A stretch of DNA of 42,187 bases from an uncultured bacterium. Lineage in GTDB: Bacteria > JAAXHH01. Made by a program: the position numbers and the translations under genes. The stretch covers positions 1-42,187 of the forward strand of contig CAJXCW010000013.1 in assembly GCA_913051705.1 (NCBI GenBank), in the 5' to 3' direction. The notes under the pieces were generated by a model, which had not been told where the DNA came from, made no database searches, and worked only from the letters and a program-made list of their open reading frames with translations. Each line of letters begins with the position of its first letter. Within the stretch, counting starts at the first letter, position 1. Below are positions 18,302 to 27,326 of this stretch, piece by piece.

Positions 18302-19081
18302 ATGCACACTGTTCTGATCGTCATGGCGATGGAAGAAGAAGCCGATCCGTTGCTTGAGATCTTGCCCTTTACCGCCTGGCCTAAGTCTCTGGAGCCGCAC
18401 TTACCGACTCATGCCTACACGGTAGAGGTAGATGGCCTTCAGGTCGTCCTGGCGATCAATGGCCGTGATCCATTTTATCAGGTAGCCAGTTTCGGCACAG
18501 ATGCCGCTACGCTGACTACTTATCTTGGGATCAGGGCGTTTACGCCGGATCTGGTGATGAGTGTAGGCGTGGCCGGCGGATTTCGGTCGAAGGGCGCTGA
18601 GATCGGCACCGTGTACATCAGTCATGACACGGTCCGGTATTTTGACCGTCGAGTATCGATTAAAGCGCCTAATTATCACGACTACGCGATTGGCTATTAT
18701 CCGGTAGTCGATGCTTCGCAGATGGCCAGAGCCCTTAATTTGCCGATGGGAATCATTGTGACGGGTAATTCATTTGAGAATTCTCCTGCTGATGATGAGC
18801 AGATCCATAGGCATGATGCGTCCGCCATCGAGATGGAAGCCGGGGCGGTCGCCAGAATCAGTCAGCTGATGCATGTGCCCTTCCTGGCCGTTAAGTCGGT
18901 GGTTAATTTTGAAGAAGATCCGACGTCTTCGGATCAGTTCGAAGCGCATTTTGAACAGGCTGCTAAGAGGCTGGCGAGTACGACTGTTGGGGTAATTCAA
19001 TATCTGGCGGTACATGGTTTGCCTGGTTTGTTTAACCATGGGGAGCACCGGGAAGGCACAGAGAGTACAGAAGGTGTATAG
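18302..19081 (+). CDS. MTA/SAH nucleosidase / futalosine hydrolase family phosphorylase-like protein with repeat-encoded C-terminal tail
   Basis: VLIVMAMEEEADPLLEIL; DLVMSVGVAGGFRSKGAEIGTVYIS; DASAIEMEAGAVARISQLMHVPFLAVKSVVNF. Confidence 0.82.
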   Translation: MHTVLIVMAMEEEADPLLEILPFTAWPKSLEPHLPTHAYTVEVDGLQVVLAINGRDPFYQVASFGTDAATLTTYLGIRAFTPDLVMSVGVAGGFRSKGAEIGTVYISHDTVRYFDRRVSIKAPNYHDYAIGYYPVVDASQMARALNLPMGIIVTGNSFENSPADDEQIHRHDASAIEMEAGAVARISQLMHVPFLAVKSVVNFEEDPTSSDQFEAHFEQAAKRLASTTVGVIQYLAVHGLPGLFNHGEHREGTESTEGV

Positions 19082-19163
19082 GTTTAATCGTGCCGATTCC
19101 AGGGCTGATTTATGGTTTCACGGACCATGTCGGCAGAAGTATAATTAACTATCTGGAGGTGTT

Positions 19164-20303
19164 ATGAAGATCGCGGCTATTGAGCAGTTTTTTCCGCGGC
19201 CTCGTATTCGACTCATTAAGATCACCACGGATACGGGGTTAGCAGGTTGGGGGGAGACGACCTTAGAGGGTAAGCCGAAGAGTGTAATAGGCGCTGTGGA
19301 AGAGCTGGCGGCGTATCTGATCGGGAAAGATCCATTGCGGATCGAGCATCACTGGCAGCATATGTATCGTTCCGCCTTCTTTCGGGGTGGCAATGTGCTG
19401 ATGACGGCCATGTCAGGTATAGACCAGGCCTTGTGGGATATAACTGGTAAACACTATGGTGTGCCGACCTATCAACTCCTGGGTGGGGCTGTTCGAGATC
19501 GGATTCGGGTATACGCCCACTGGGGGATCGGCAGCCTGACGGATGAAGGCAAAGCGGCAGCCAGGTCACGCCTGGATCTATTGCAAAAAAGCGGTTACAC
19601 AGGATTTAAATCCGGTCCGGGCGGTAAATGGCGGGCTCATGAGCCCCCATCGATGATTGACGCATTCGTTGAGCGAGCCTTCCTGATGCGGGAATGGGTT
19701 GGTCCGGATGTGGAGCTGGCCTTCGATTTTCACGGCAAAATGACGCCGGCACTGGCCATCGAGATTTGCCAGGAAATCAAGGGTATGCGACCTATGTTCG
19801 TAGAAGAGCCGGTTCCTCAGGAGAATGTGGATGCCCTGAAGCTGGTCTCGGACCATGTTCCTTTTCCTATTGCTACTGGAGAACGACTGCTTAGTCGCTG
19901 GGAATTTCGGGAGGTATTTGAAAAGCAGGCGGTGGCGTATATCCAGCCGGACATTTCTCATGCCGGCGGCATCACGGAACTGAAAAAAATCGCTAATATG
20001 GCGGAAGTGTATTATATACATATCATGCCGCACTGTGCGATCGGTCCGGTCGCATTTTCTGCGTCTCTTCATGTCGATGCGGTCGTGCCCAACTTCCTGA
20101 TGCAGGAGCAGATTGATCAGGGCCTGGGCGCCGGGCTACTGAAAGAAGACTGGCTCGTAAAAGAAGGTCATATCGACCTGCCTGTAAAGCCGGGATTGGG
20201 CTTTGAAATTGATGAGCAGGAAATTCAGAAGCAAGCGATATATCAGGAAGAACTGGGCGGAGAGTATTACTACGAGACAGATGGTAGTGTGGCGGATTGG
20301 TAA
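19164..20303 (+). CDS. mandelate racemase/muconate lactonizing superfamily enzyme, D-galactonate-dehydratase-like
   Basis: DTGLAGWGETTLEGKPKSVIGAVEEL; ALWDITGKHYGVPTYQLLGG; ELAFDFHGKMTP; MFVEEPVPQENVDAL; ATGERLLSRWEFREVFE; QPDISHAGGITELKKIANMAE; HCAIGPVAFSASLHVDA. Confidence 0.88.
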   Translation: MKIAAIEQFFPRPRIRLIKITTDTGLAGWGETTLEGKPKSVIGAVEELAAYLIGKDPLRIEHHWQHMYRSAFFRGGNVLMTAMSGIDQALWDITGKHYGVPTYQLLGGAVRDRIRVYAHWGIGSLTDEGKAAARSRLDLLQKSGYTGFKSGPGGKWRAHEPPSMIDAFVERAFLMREWVGPDVELAFDFHGKMTPALAIEICQEIKGMRPMFVEEPVPQENVDALKLVSDHVPFPIATGERLLSRWEFREVFEKQAVAYIQPDISHAGGITELKKIANMAEVYYIHIMPHCAIGPVAFSASLHVDAVVPNFLMQEQIDQGLGAGLLKEDWLVKEGHIDLPVKPGLGFEIDEQEIQKQAIYQEELGGEYYYETDGSVADW

Positions 20304-20412
20304 GGGAATCTGCGAATCTGCGCATCTGCGAACTCTGGGGGCCGGCAGGGTTTTGATGGGATTTGTGATCAACGAAACGAATCATAATCTGAGCAGTTCA
20401 GCAAGGTGAGTT

Positions 20413-21318
20413 ATGACCATTAAACGTCTGGGCCATGGGCCTATTATCTATCCTGAATTGGACGCGTCTATTGGTACGAATATTAATGGGCCGTCTTTAA
20501 TTCGGGTGCCAGACTGGCTACCGGATAGATTGGGGACCTATTATCTTTATTTCGGGCATCATCAGGGGAAATATATTCGTCTGGCGTATGCCGACCGTTT
20601 AGAAGGGCCATGGACGATTTATAAGCCGGGTACGCTTCAGCTTAAGGAGACGCCCTGTCATGGGCATATTGCATCTCCCGATGTGCATATTGATAACGCC
20701 AATCAATGGATCATCATGTATTATCATGGACCGATTTTAGATAAGGCGACGGCAGCCCAAACCCGTTTGACCCAGAGATATCCCATGTTCGGCGGTCAGC
20801 GGACACTGGTCTCATCCTCTGAAGACGGCATTCATTTTAAGTCTGATAATGAGATTCTCGGATCGAGCTACTGGCGGGTATTTACATGGAACAATGTGAC
20901 CTACGGATTGGGGATGCCCGGCATTTTCTACAGGTCGAGGACGTGGATGGCCGATTTTGGGGAAGGGCCCACGTTGTTTACCGAGCATATGCGTCATGCG
21001 GCTGTGTATCTGTGTCATAATACCCTATATGTATTTTTTACCAATGCCGGCGACTGCCCGGAGCATATGCTGGCCTCCCATATACATCTGACCGATGACT
21101 GGCAAATGTGGACGGCCTCTGAACCCGAGTCCGTGCTTTTTCCTGAACAGGATTACGAAGGTGGAGATCTGCCTCTGGTACCTTCGAAGCGCAGTGCGGT
21201 GCATCACCGGGCCAGACAACTGCGTGACCCCGGCGTTTTTAAAGATGGAGATCGGGTGTTTCTTCTATATGCCATAGCTGGGGAGCATGGCATCGCTCTG
21301 GCTGAGATCCTGTGGTAG
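20413..21318 (+). CDS. five-bladed beta-propeller glycoside-hydrolase-like protein (GH43-like fold)
   Basis: YYLYFGHHQGKYIRLAYADRLEGPWTIYKPG..HIASPDVHIDNANQWIIMYYHG..DPGVFKDGDRVFLLYAIAGEHGIALAE. Confidence 0.65.
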   Translation: MTIKRLGHGPIIYPELDASIGTNINGPSLIRVPDWLPDRLGTYYLYFGHHQGKYIRLAYADRLEGPWTIYKPGTLQLKETPCHGHIASPDVHIDNANQWIIMYYHGPILDKATAAQTRLTQRYPMFGGQRTLVSSSEDGIHFKSDNEILGSSYWRVFTWNNVTYGLGMPGIFYRSRTWMADFGEGPTLFTEHMRHAAVYLCHNTLYVFFTNAGDCPEHMLASHIHLTDDWQMWTASEPESVLFPEQDYEGGDLPLVPSKRSAVHHRARQLRDPGVFKDGDRVFLLYAIAGEHGIALAEILW

Positions 21319-21479
21319 CGCGGAAGAATCTTGCTTTCTAAACAATATATAGAAATGTAGTTCATTCAGCCGATATATTATGCGAAAGAGTTTTGCTCAT
21401 GTTACAGGTTAATCATCAGACTTATCTTATATCGAAGTCGATCCGTCTTATAACAGTAACCCTGGTCATGGCCGTACTA

Positions 21480-22075
21480 CAAACCTGTTCACGGTGGTTT
21501 CCGGCTGGCTTCTGTTCAATTACGGGATGCCCGAACACCGGATGCGTTTATTGCACGTATTTCGGCCTTTGCAAAAAGTATCGAACCCGGCGCCTGGATT
21601 ACCGGCGGCGACTGGGATCACGAACAATGGGGCGGCGAACTGCCACGGCGGGACTGGATAGATTCGGTTACGGTTAACAATCCGGTTCGGTTCAGAACGT
21701 ATTAAAACAACGTACGTATTTCGTTCTCTTATCGATGCCGGGGCAAAGCTGGTTTTAGGCAGTGACTGGTTTGTCGCGCCGCCGATGCCGCTGGAAGGCA
21801 TCTATGCCGCTGTGACGCGCAGGACCCTGGACGATAAGAATCCTGAGGGCTGGGTGCCGGAACAGAGAATTTCAGTCGAGGAAGCCTTGCAGGGATATAC
21901 CGTCAACGCAGCCTATGCCTCATTCGAGGAAGATATAAAAGGGTCGCTCGAACCGGGGAAACTGGCGGATCTGATCATCATTGATCGGGATTTGACGGCT
22001 ATCCCTCCTGAACAAATTCGGGAGGCGAAGGTTATCTTGACGGTAGTCGGCGGTAAGGTGGTTTACGAAGAATAA
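21480..22075 (+). pseudogene. amidohydrolase (YtcJ-like) remnant with N-terminal loss, internal deletion and frameshift
   Basis: [56 protein letters not shown] in one frame, then a jump to [81 protein letters not shown] in another. Confidence 0.8.
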
Positions 22076-22122
22076 TCTGTTTTTCCTGGCATAGATTTGC
22101 TCAGAAAAGGTTTGAAACTACT

Positions 22123-22875
22123 ATGCGTCCGTGGCCTTCTTCTCCATCCTGTATTCCAGCGCCAGCACCTGGCGATATTCATGTATGGCAAGCGTCGCTT
22201 GTGCAACCAGCTTCTCTTCTACAGGGGTTAGAGCAAGTATTGAGTCCGGATGAACGCGGTCGGGTGTCGCGGTTTCGGCGCGATATCATACGACATCGTT
22301 TTATTGTCGCCCGTGGTGTATTACGGCATATCCTGGGGCGTTATGTTTCCAGGCCGCCTCAGAAAATAGTCTTCCAATATGCCGAATATGGAAAGCCCGA
22401 GCTGGGACCACCCGATATGACTCTTCAGTTCAACGTATCTCATTCACATGATCTGGCCTTGTATGCATTTACGCGCAATCATTCCATTGGTGTGGATATA
22501 GAATATTTGAACCGGAGATCGGTCATGGATCGTATGAAGATCGCCCGGCGTTTTTTTTCCGATATGGAATACGACGCGTTATGCGCCTTACCACAGAGCA
22601 AACAGGATCGGGCCTTTCTGGCCTGTTGGACAAGGAAAGAAGCGTTTATCAAAGCGATAGGTCAGGGTTTGTCCTGTCCTCTGGATCAGTTTGATGTCAC
22701 CGTCGATCCCGACAGGTCGGCGGCGCTTTTATCGACCAGATGGGATGCTGCGGAGGCGGCCCGGTGGACCATGGTTGCGTTAGATCCCGGTGGAGATTAC
22801 ATCGGCGCTCTGGCGGTTGAAAGAGAGTATAAACAGGTGCAATACTGGACATGGCACGATAAGGTGATGAGATAA
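22123..22875 (+). CDS. 4'-phosphopantetheinyl transferase (Sfp type)
   Basis: SRFRRDIIRHRFIVARGVLRHILGRY; FNVSHSHDLALYAF; GVDIEYLNRR; FLACWTRKEAFIKAIGQGLS. Confidence 0.9.
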   Translation: MRPWPSSPSCIPAPAPGDIHVWQASLVQPASLLQGLEQVLSPDERGRVSRFRRDIIRHRFIVARGVLRHILGRYVSRPPQKIVFQYAEYGKPELGPPDMTLQFNVSHSHDLALYAFTRNHSIGVDIEYLNRRSVMDRMKIARRFFSDMEYDALCALPQSKQDRAFLACWTRKEAFIKAIGQGLSCPLDQFDVTVDPDRSAALLSTRWDAAEAARWTMVALDPGGDYIGALAVEREYKQVQYWTWHDKVMR

Positions 22876-22963
22876 GAAAGCGAACGGGGTAGATTTTACA
22901 GATGCAGGGAAGCCGCACTTCGTTCGACGGTTTAGTTATAATCCGTAATCTGTAATCCCAAAT

Positions 22964-23686
22964 CTATTCAGCCGGCCAGGTGGCCTGGCTTTTGGTCAGA
23001 ACAAAATAGGTAGTTTTGCTTTGCCACCGGGCGACGACCTGAATACCGTGAAGTTGAACGGCGGTTGCTGAAGCGGTTACACCGTATTCGGATGTCGGGG
23101 TGCTCCGCATGAGTTGGCGCTGTCGGGTTTGAAAAGAGTAAGCCAATTCCTGGCGTGCCTGGCGTTCCGCTTCAAGCCAGCTATGTTCTGCATAATAATA
23201 TCCGGGAGCGACGCCCAGAGCATACATATATGCAGGGTTGGTTGGTAATTCTGTCACCCATTGCGGTGTTTTCCGAGAGGGCGTTCTGAGATGTAATGCC
23301 ACAGATTGAGCAGGATGCCGACTGGCCGCCAGAACCAGAATCATACCGTTTGTTTGTATCGTATCGAGATAAACCGGGGTCATAGACATCAACGGATCCT
23401 CCCAAAAGATTTCGCCCTGGTAGATTATTTGTCCGCCAGGTAAGGTCTGGAAGAGCCGTTCGCCATATATTTTTGTTCTCAGAGCAAGGTTGATCTGGTG
23501 ATCGGCATCCCGCACGGCCATAGCGATCGCGCTGTCCACGCGTTCATATGCCCGAGCGTAACCGACCGCATAGAGGATGTCGGGCGATTCCGGTGTATTA
23601 AGAAACCAGGCCGGCAGATCCTGTGCAGCGACCATAGCCGGCCTGAAATACAACATATATATAAAGATATACAGGAACTTGCGCAT
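22964..23686 (-). CDS. LPP20-like exported protein, two related modules
   Basis: Signal peptide; LPAWFLNTPESPDILYAVGYARAYERVDSAIAMAVRDADHQINLAL and PQWVTELPTNPAYMYALGVAPGYYYAEHSWLEAERQARQELA. Confidence 0.6.
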   Translation of the reverse strand: MRKFLYIFIYMLYFRPAMVAAQDLPAWFLNTPESPDILYAVGYARAYERVDSAIAMAVRDADHQINLALRTKIYGERLFQTLPGGQIIYQGEIFWEDPLMSMTPVYLDTIQTNGMILVLAASRHPAQSVALHLRTPSRKTPQWVTELPTNPAYMYALGVAPGYYYAEHSWLEAERQARQELAYSFQTRQRQLMRSTPTSEYGVTASATAVQLHGIQVVARWQSKTTYFVLTKSQATWPAE

Positions 23687-23784
23687 GTATACCTCTCTGT
23701 TGTGCTTTGGTTCTTGGTGCTTTGTACTTTGAAAAGCCTCAGTACCCGTTTTAACAGATTACCAAATACAAATCACTCAAGTAT

Positions 23785-24384
23785 CTAATATTTGTTCCCC
23801 TGATCCCGTTTCCATTGTTCGAACTTTTCAATTTCGTCATCTAATTCTTTATAGGCCTGGGTTGCTCGAAAACGGGTATATAAATTCTGATTGGCCTTGA
23901 TTTTATTCATCAACTGTTCATTGGCTTCGCCGATTGGCATCTCGATCAGTACATATGTCCGGAAGATATTTTTTTCCGCCATCGTTTCCTGCTTGCTGAT
24001 GCGGCTGCCATGCAGCACGGTACTGACAATAGACTTGTAGGCCGACGTGAACTGATCCAGGTATTCGGATTCGTTTGCGAGGCCGGTTTCTTCCTGGAAT
24101 CGCTTCTGCAGGCCGTCGAATTTCACTTCCACCTGCTGGGCAACCTGATTCCGGCCTTCCGTCTGGGCTTTGTTGATGGCCAGCTGAATATCCTGCGATG
24201 TGGCCGTCGCCGCCGCATAGATATGGTTCGGATCTTGCGGCACGGTAATAAACCAATCAGGCACTTTCTTCAGCGTTTCACTCGATGATACAGGCGTCAA
24301 ATCCACGCTTTTCAGGCTTGACCCGCAGGCCGATACCAACACTACCAGGCTCAATAGAGCAAGGGGCACACGTTTCATGATCAT
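23785..24384 (-). CDS. LPP20 family lipoprotein
   Basis: Lipobox LVVLVSACGSS; KVPDWFITVPQDPNHIYAAATATSQDIQLAINKAQTEGRNQVAQQVE. Confidence 0.75.
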   Translation of the reverse strand: MIMKRVPLALLSLVVLVSACGSSLKSVDLTPVSSSETLKKVPDWFITVPQDPNHIYAAATATSQDIQLAINKAQTEGRNQVAQQVEVKFDGLQKRFQEETGLANESEYLDQFTSAYKSIVSTVLHGSRISKQETMAEKNIFRTYVLIEMPIGEANEQLMNKIKANQNLYTRFRATQAYKELDDEIEKFEQWKRDQGNKY

Positions 24385-24531
24385 TTATCTCCTTTCACAT
24401 CGGTGGAGAATCTCAGAGAGATTGTAACATACAAAGTGATGAGGTTAAGTCCTATATTATTAGTATCTAAAATCGTAGACGCTCTGACAAGTTGAATTGT
24501 TCCAATTTTTTTAATGATCAGGGGGTATTCG

Positions 24532-24612
24532 ATGCCATGCTATGAAGTGGATTATAAAATCTTCGGTGACGATATGCGGCTGGTTGACGGATCTGGAGCT
24601 GACATTGACTAA
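24532..24612 (+). pseudogene. short 5' remnant resembling an AIM24/TIGR00266-type gene
   Basis: ATG-MPCYEVDYKIFGDDMRLV-DGSGADID-stop resembles the conserved N-terminus (Y-KI-GDDMQ-VEIEL) of AIM24-family proteins; a +1 shift gives DLEL. Confidence 0.5.
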
Positions 24613-24634
24613 CGCCTGTCATAACAGATCACAT

Positions 24635-25090
24635 TCATAGGGCTGACATCGCCGACCAGACAAAGAAGACAGCCGCACAGAAAGTGAGGAATAATAAAAA
24701 GAGCATACCGATGGACAGCCCATGTTTTCGGTAAAGCCATGCAGCAAAATGTTGACTTGTCGAGGACGGACGGGATCGCATTAGATGTCCGTTTGATGGA
24801 GGTCCGTTTGATGGAGGTCCGTTTGATGTATGTACGTTTGATGTATGTACGTTTGATGCGGAAAAGGGGGGCGGCACTCGATTTTTCGGCGCCCAGAATC
24901 GATGCTGACATTCATGACAGAGATACACACGATGTTTAGGCCGAAGCTGCGAAAACCAACGTTCCAAGGCGCTACGTTGGGTACGATGGACCTTATACCC
25001 ATGACATACTGGACAGGCGCGGGACAGTTTTGTTTTTTCGAGCTGAACAGAAGGGGAAGCATGCTTCCCCTTCTGTTTACTTGTACTCAT
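24635..25090 (-). CDS. zinc-ribbon, C-terminal-TM protein with pentapeptide tandem repeats
   Basis: CPVCHGYKVHR..YLCHECQHRFWAP; SNVHT-SNVHT-SNGPP-SNGPP-SNGHL; TM LSIGMLFLLFLTFCAAVFFV. ATG at 25090 overlaps the end of the upstream ORF; the longest ORF begins at 25252. Confidence 0.65.
   Translation of the reverse strand: MSTSKQKGKHASPSVQLEKTKLSRACPVCHGYKVHRTQRSALERWFSQLRPKHRVYLCHECQHRFWAPKNRVPPPFSASNVHTSNVHTSNGPPSNGPPSNGHLMRSRPSSTSQHFAAWLYRKHGLSIGMLFLLFLTFCAAVFFVWSAMSAL
24787..24862. repeat. 15-bp coding minisatellite, about 5 units
   Basis: (gtccgtttgatggag)x2 then (gtacgtttgatgtat)-type x2 plus flanking partial units; multiple of 3, open in several frames. Confidence 0.9.
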
Positions 25091-25325
25091 CTGAGATGTC
25101 TTTTCGTCGAAGTTTTTTTGATCCGTGTGCGCACCAGAGTTGTCCATCGAGATGATATCCTCCTGCTGTGTCATATACGGGGTGCTCACATTGTACCTTG
25201 ACCATAAGATAGTCCGTGAATACGATTTCTCCTGATATCCACTGAAAAACACGCCCCATAGATGTATCTATCTCTCCATAAAGCAAAACCTGTTCACCAA
25301 CAAAATATCTTTTTTTTTGGGGCAT
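25077..25325 (-). CDS. small hypothetical protein
   Basis: 82 aa ORF whose TAA overlaps the putative ATG of the zinc-ribbon gene (gATGAGTACAAGTAA). Confidence 0.5.
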   Translation of the reverse strand: MPQKKRYFVGEQVLLYGEIDTSMGRVFQWISGEIVFTDYLMVKVQCEHPVYDTAGGYHLDGQLWCAHGSKKLRRKDISDEYK

Positions 25326-25471
25326 TCCGTATAAAATATCGCTAATATCAACAAAATACGCTGAAATTCCATTTCAAAATAATGACCAATTTAAAAAAAA
25401 GCAATACAGGAAAACCCTTTTAAAGCTACAAAAAAAGTATTAAGTGTAAAAAAGCAGGCAGACGAAAAGGA

Positions 25472-27316
25472 TCAATTATTGTCAATAACAAACGCCTCCA
25501 TGGCATAGTACTGCGGGAATCCCAGTTGATCCAATCGTTTGGCTGTTGATATGTTTCGATCCTGTACTCGCTCCCAGAATTCCCGGTCATCGTAGGCACC
25601 GGGAAACATCGCTGTATCTTTTTGAGATTCATGGCGAAATATTGCTTGTATCTTTCGTTGAAGATCGTCATAAGACAAAGGGATAACCACATCTGCTTCA
25701 TCCACTTCCCATTCCTGCCACGCCCCCCGATAAAGCCAGACTTCCGGTCTGGTTTTATCATATACGTTCAAGGCCTGATCAATGGCCTCCTTACACATAC
25801 GATGTGTACCGTGCGGATCGGAAAGGTCTCCAGCGACAAACACGATTTCCGGTTGGATCTCGTTCAACAGATTCAGGATAATTTGAATATCCTCATCACC
25901 GATCGGATGTTTTTTTACCTGGCCGGTTTTATAAAATGGCAAATCAAGAAAACGGGTTTTTTCAGATGGAATACCCACAACGGAAGCGCCGGCTATGGCT
26001 TCCGAACGGCGGATATTTGTTTTAATCGTTTGCACTTCCGGAATATCAATCTGGCCTGACTCTTTATGATCGATAAAGGATTTTACCGTCTTTGCGATAT
26101 GAGCAAATTGATCATGGTGACAATCCAGATCACGAAAGGTCAGTTTTATAAAGTCTATTAAGCGGGTTACATCCTCATCGAATACGGCGATGTTCCCGCT
26201 GGTCATATAAGCGACAGTCACATCATTGCCTGTTTCCGAAAGTCTACGCAGCGTCCCGCCCATCGAGATGACATCATCGTCAGGATGCGGAGAAAAACAG
26301 AGGCAACGCGTATTGGTGAATAGATCCTGCTTCTCACGTATTTTAAGACGAACCTCATCAAAGGTTCGCTTGTTCAGGTCGTCCACGGATTTTACGGTAT
26401 CGATCAGGGTATGAAGATTACAGTCACTATAATCCCTCCGGTGTAAATGCAGGACGGGCTTCTGTGTTTGTTCACATAACCAGAGGACGGCTCTTTGTAT
26501 CAGTCTTGGTGTCCATTCTATTGATTGGTCCATCAACCAGGGCGTTGAAACACGCGTGAGTTGACCGGCTGAGGCCGGATCGACATAGATGGTGGCATCC
26601 CTGTGATTTTGCAGATAACTGGCAACTACCTGGGGACTGACCTTTCCTTCTACCGAACGTTGAATGATATGCGCCTTGTGCTCACCGGTGGCCATCAGAA
26701 TAATCCGTTTGGCGTCCAGAATAGTGCCCACACCCATGGTCAGGGCTTCGAGGGGCACATTCTCCTCGCCGAAGAAATCGGACGCCGCATCCTTTCGCGT
26801 CATTTCATCGAGGTGGATCAAGCGGGTACGGGTATCAGAAAATGAGCCCGGTTCGTTAAAGCCGATGTGGCCGGATCGACCGATACCCAGCAATTGAATG
26901 CCGATACCGCCGGCTTCTTGAATCTGTTCTTCATACCACTTTGCATGCTGGGCTACAGAATCGCGTGGAAGGTCCCCCCTCGGGATAAAGATCTGTTCAT
27001 CCGGGATATCGAGATGATCAAATAAATTTTCATGCATATAGCGATGATAACTCTGGTGAGACTGCGGTATCATGGGGTAGTACTCGTCCAGATTAAAGGT
27101 AATCACATTCTGAAAACTGATCCCTTGCTGATGATATTTGATCAACTCTCGATAGACCCCGATGGGGGTCGAACCTGTTGCCAATCCCAACACCGCTTTT
27201 TCCCCTTTTACCGCCTGGGCTTGTATATACTGAATAATTTCCTTCGCAACCGGTTGCGCCAGTGTTTCATGGTCTGAGCAAATGATTACGGAAATATGTT
27301 CGCGTACGTTCTGCAA
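25472..27316 (-). CDS. glucosamine-6-phosphate deaminase fused to PIG-L/LmbE-family deacetylase
   Basis: NagB motifs LGLATGSTPIGVYRELI, FNLDEYY, GIGRSGHIGFNEPGS; PIG-L motif CFSPHPDDDVISMGGTL. Preferred start is TTG at 27316 with GGAGG 6 nt upstream; the ORF track's ATG at 27367 overlaps the PhyH gene. Confidence 0.9.
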   Translation of the reverse strand: MQNVREHISVIICSDHETLAQPVAKEIIQYIQAQAVKGEKAVLGLATGSTPIGVYRELIKYHQQGISFQNVITFNLDEYYPMIPQSHQSYHRYMHENLFDHLDIPDEQIFIPRGDLPRDSVAQHAKWYEEQIQEAGGIGIQLLGIGRSGHIGFNEPGSFSDTRTRLIHLDEMTRKDAASDFFGEENVPLEALTMGVGTILDAKRIILMATGEHKAHIIQRSVEGKVSPQVVASYLQNHRDATIYVDPASAGQLTRVSTPWLMDQSIEWTPRLIQRAVLWLCEQTQKPVLHLHRRDYSDCNLHTLIDTVKSVDDLNKRTFDEVRLKIREKQDLFTNTRCLCFSPHPDDDVISMGGTLRRLSETGNDVTVAYMTSGNIAVFDEDVTRLIDFIKLTFRDLDCHHDQFAHIAKTVKSFIDHKESGQIDIPEVQTIKTNIRRSEAIAGASVVGIPSEKTRFLDLPFYKTGQVKKHPIGDEDIQIILNLLNEIQPEIVFVAGDLSDPHGTHRMCKEAIDQALNVYDKTRPEVWLYRGAWQEWEVDEADVVIPLSYDDLQRKIQAIFRHESQKDTAMFPGAYDDREFWERVQDRNISTAKRLDQLGFPQYYAMEAFVIDNN

Positions 27317-27326
27317 GATGAGCCTC

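Noticed and set aside
19222-20385. Minus-strand ORFs 19222..19569, 19578..20072 and 20023..20385
   Set aside because: They are antisense to the galactonate-dehydratase-like gene, which has full enolase-superfamily motifs.
24787-24862. Possible CRISPR array
   Set aside because: The 15-bp units are contiguous with no spacers and are in a coding region.
24739-25201. Plus-strand ORFs with MEVRLMEVRLMYVRLM and the alternative minus frame KRTYIKRTYIKRTS
   Set aside because: The 15-bp repeat is a multiple of 3 and therefore open in several frames; only the minus frame with the zinc-ribbon CxxC motifs has coding support.
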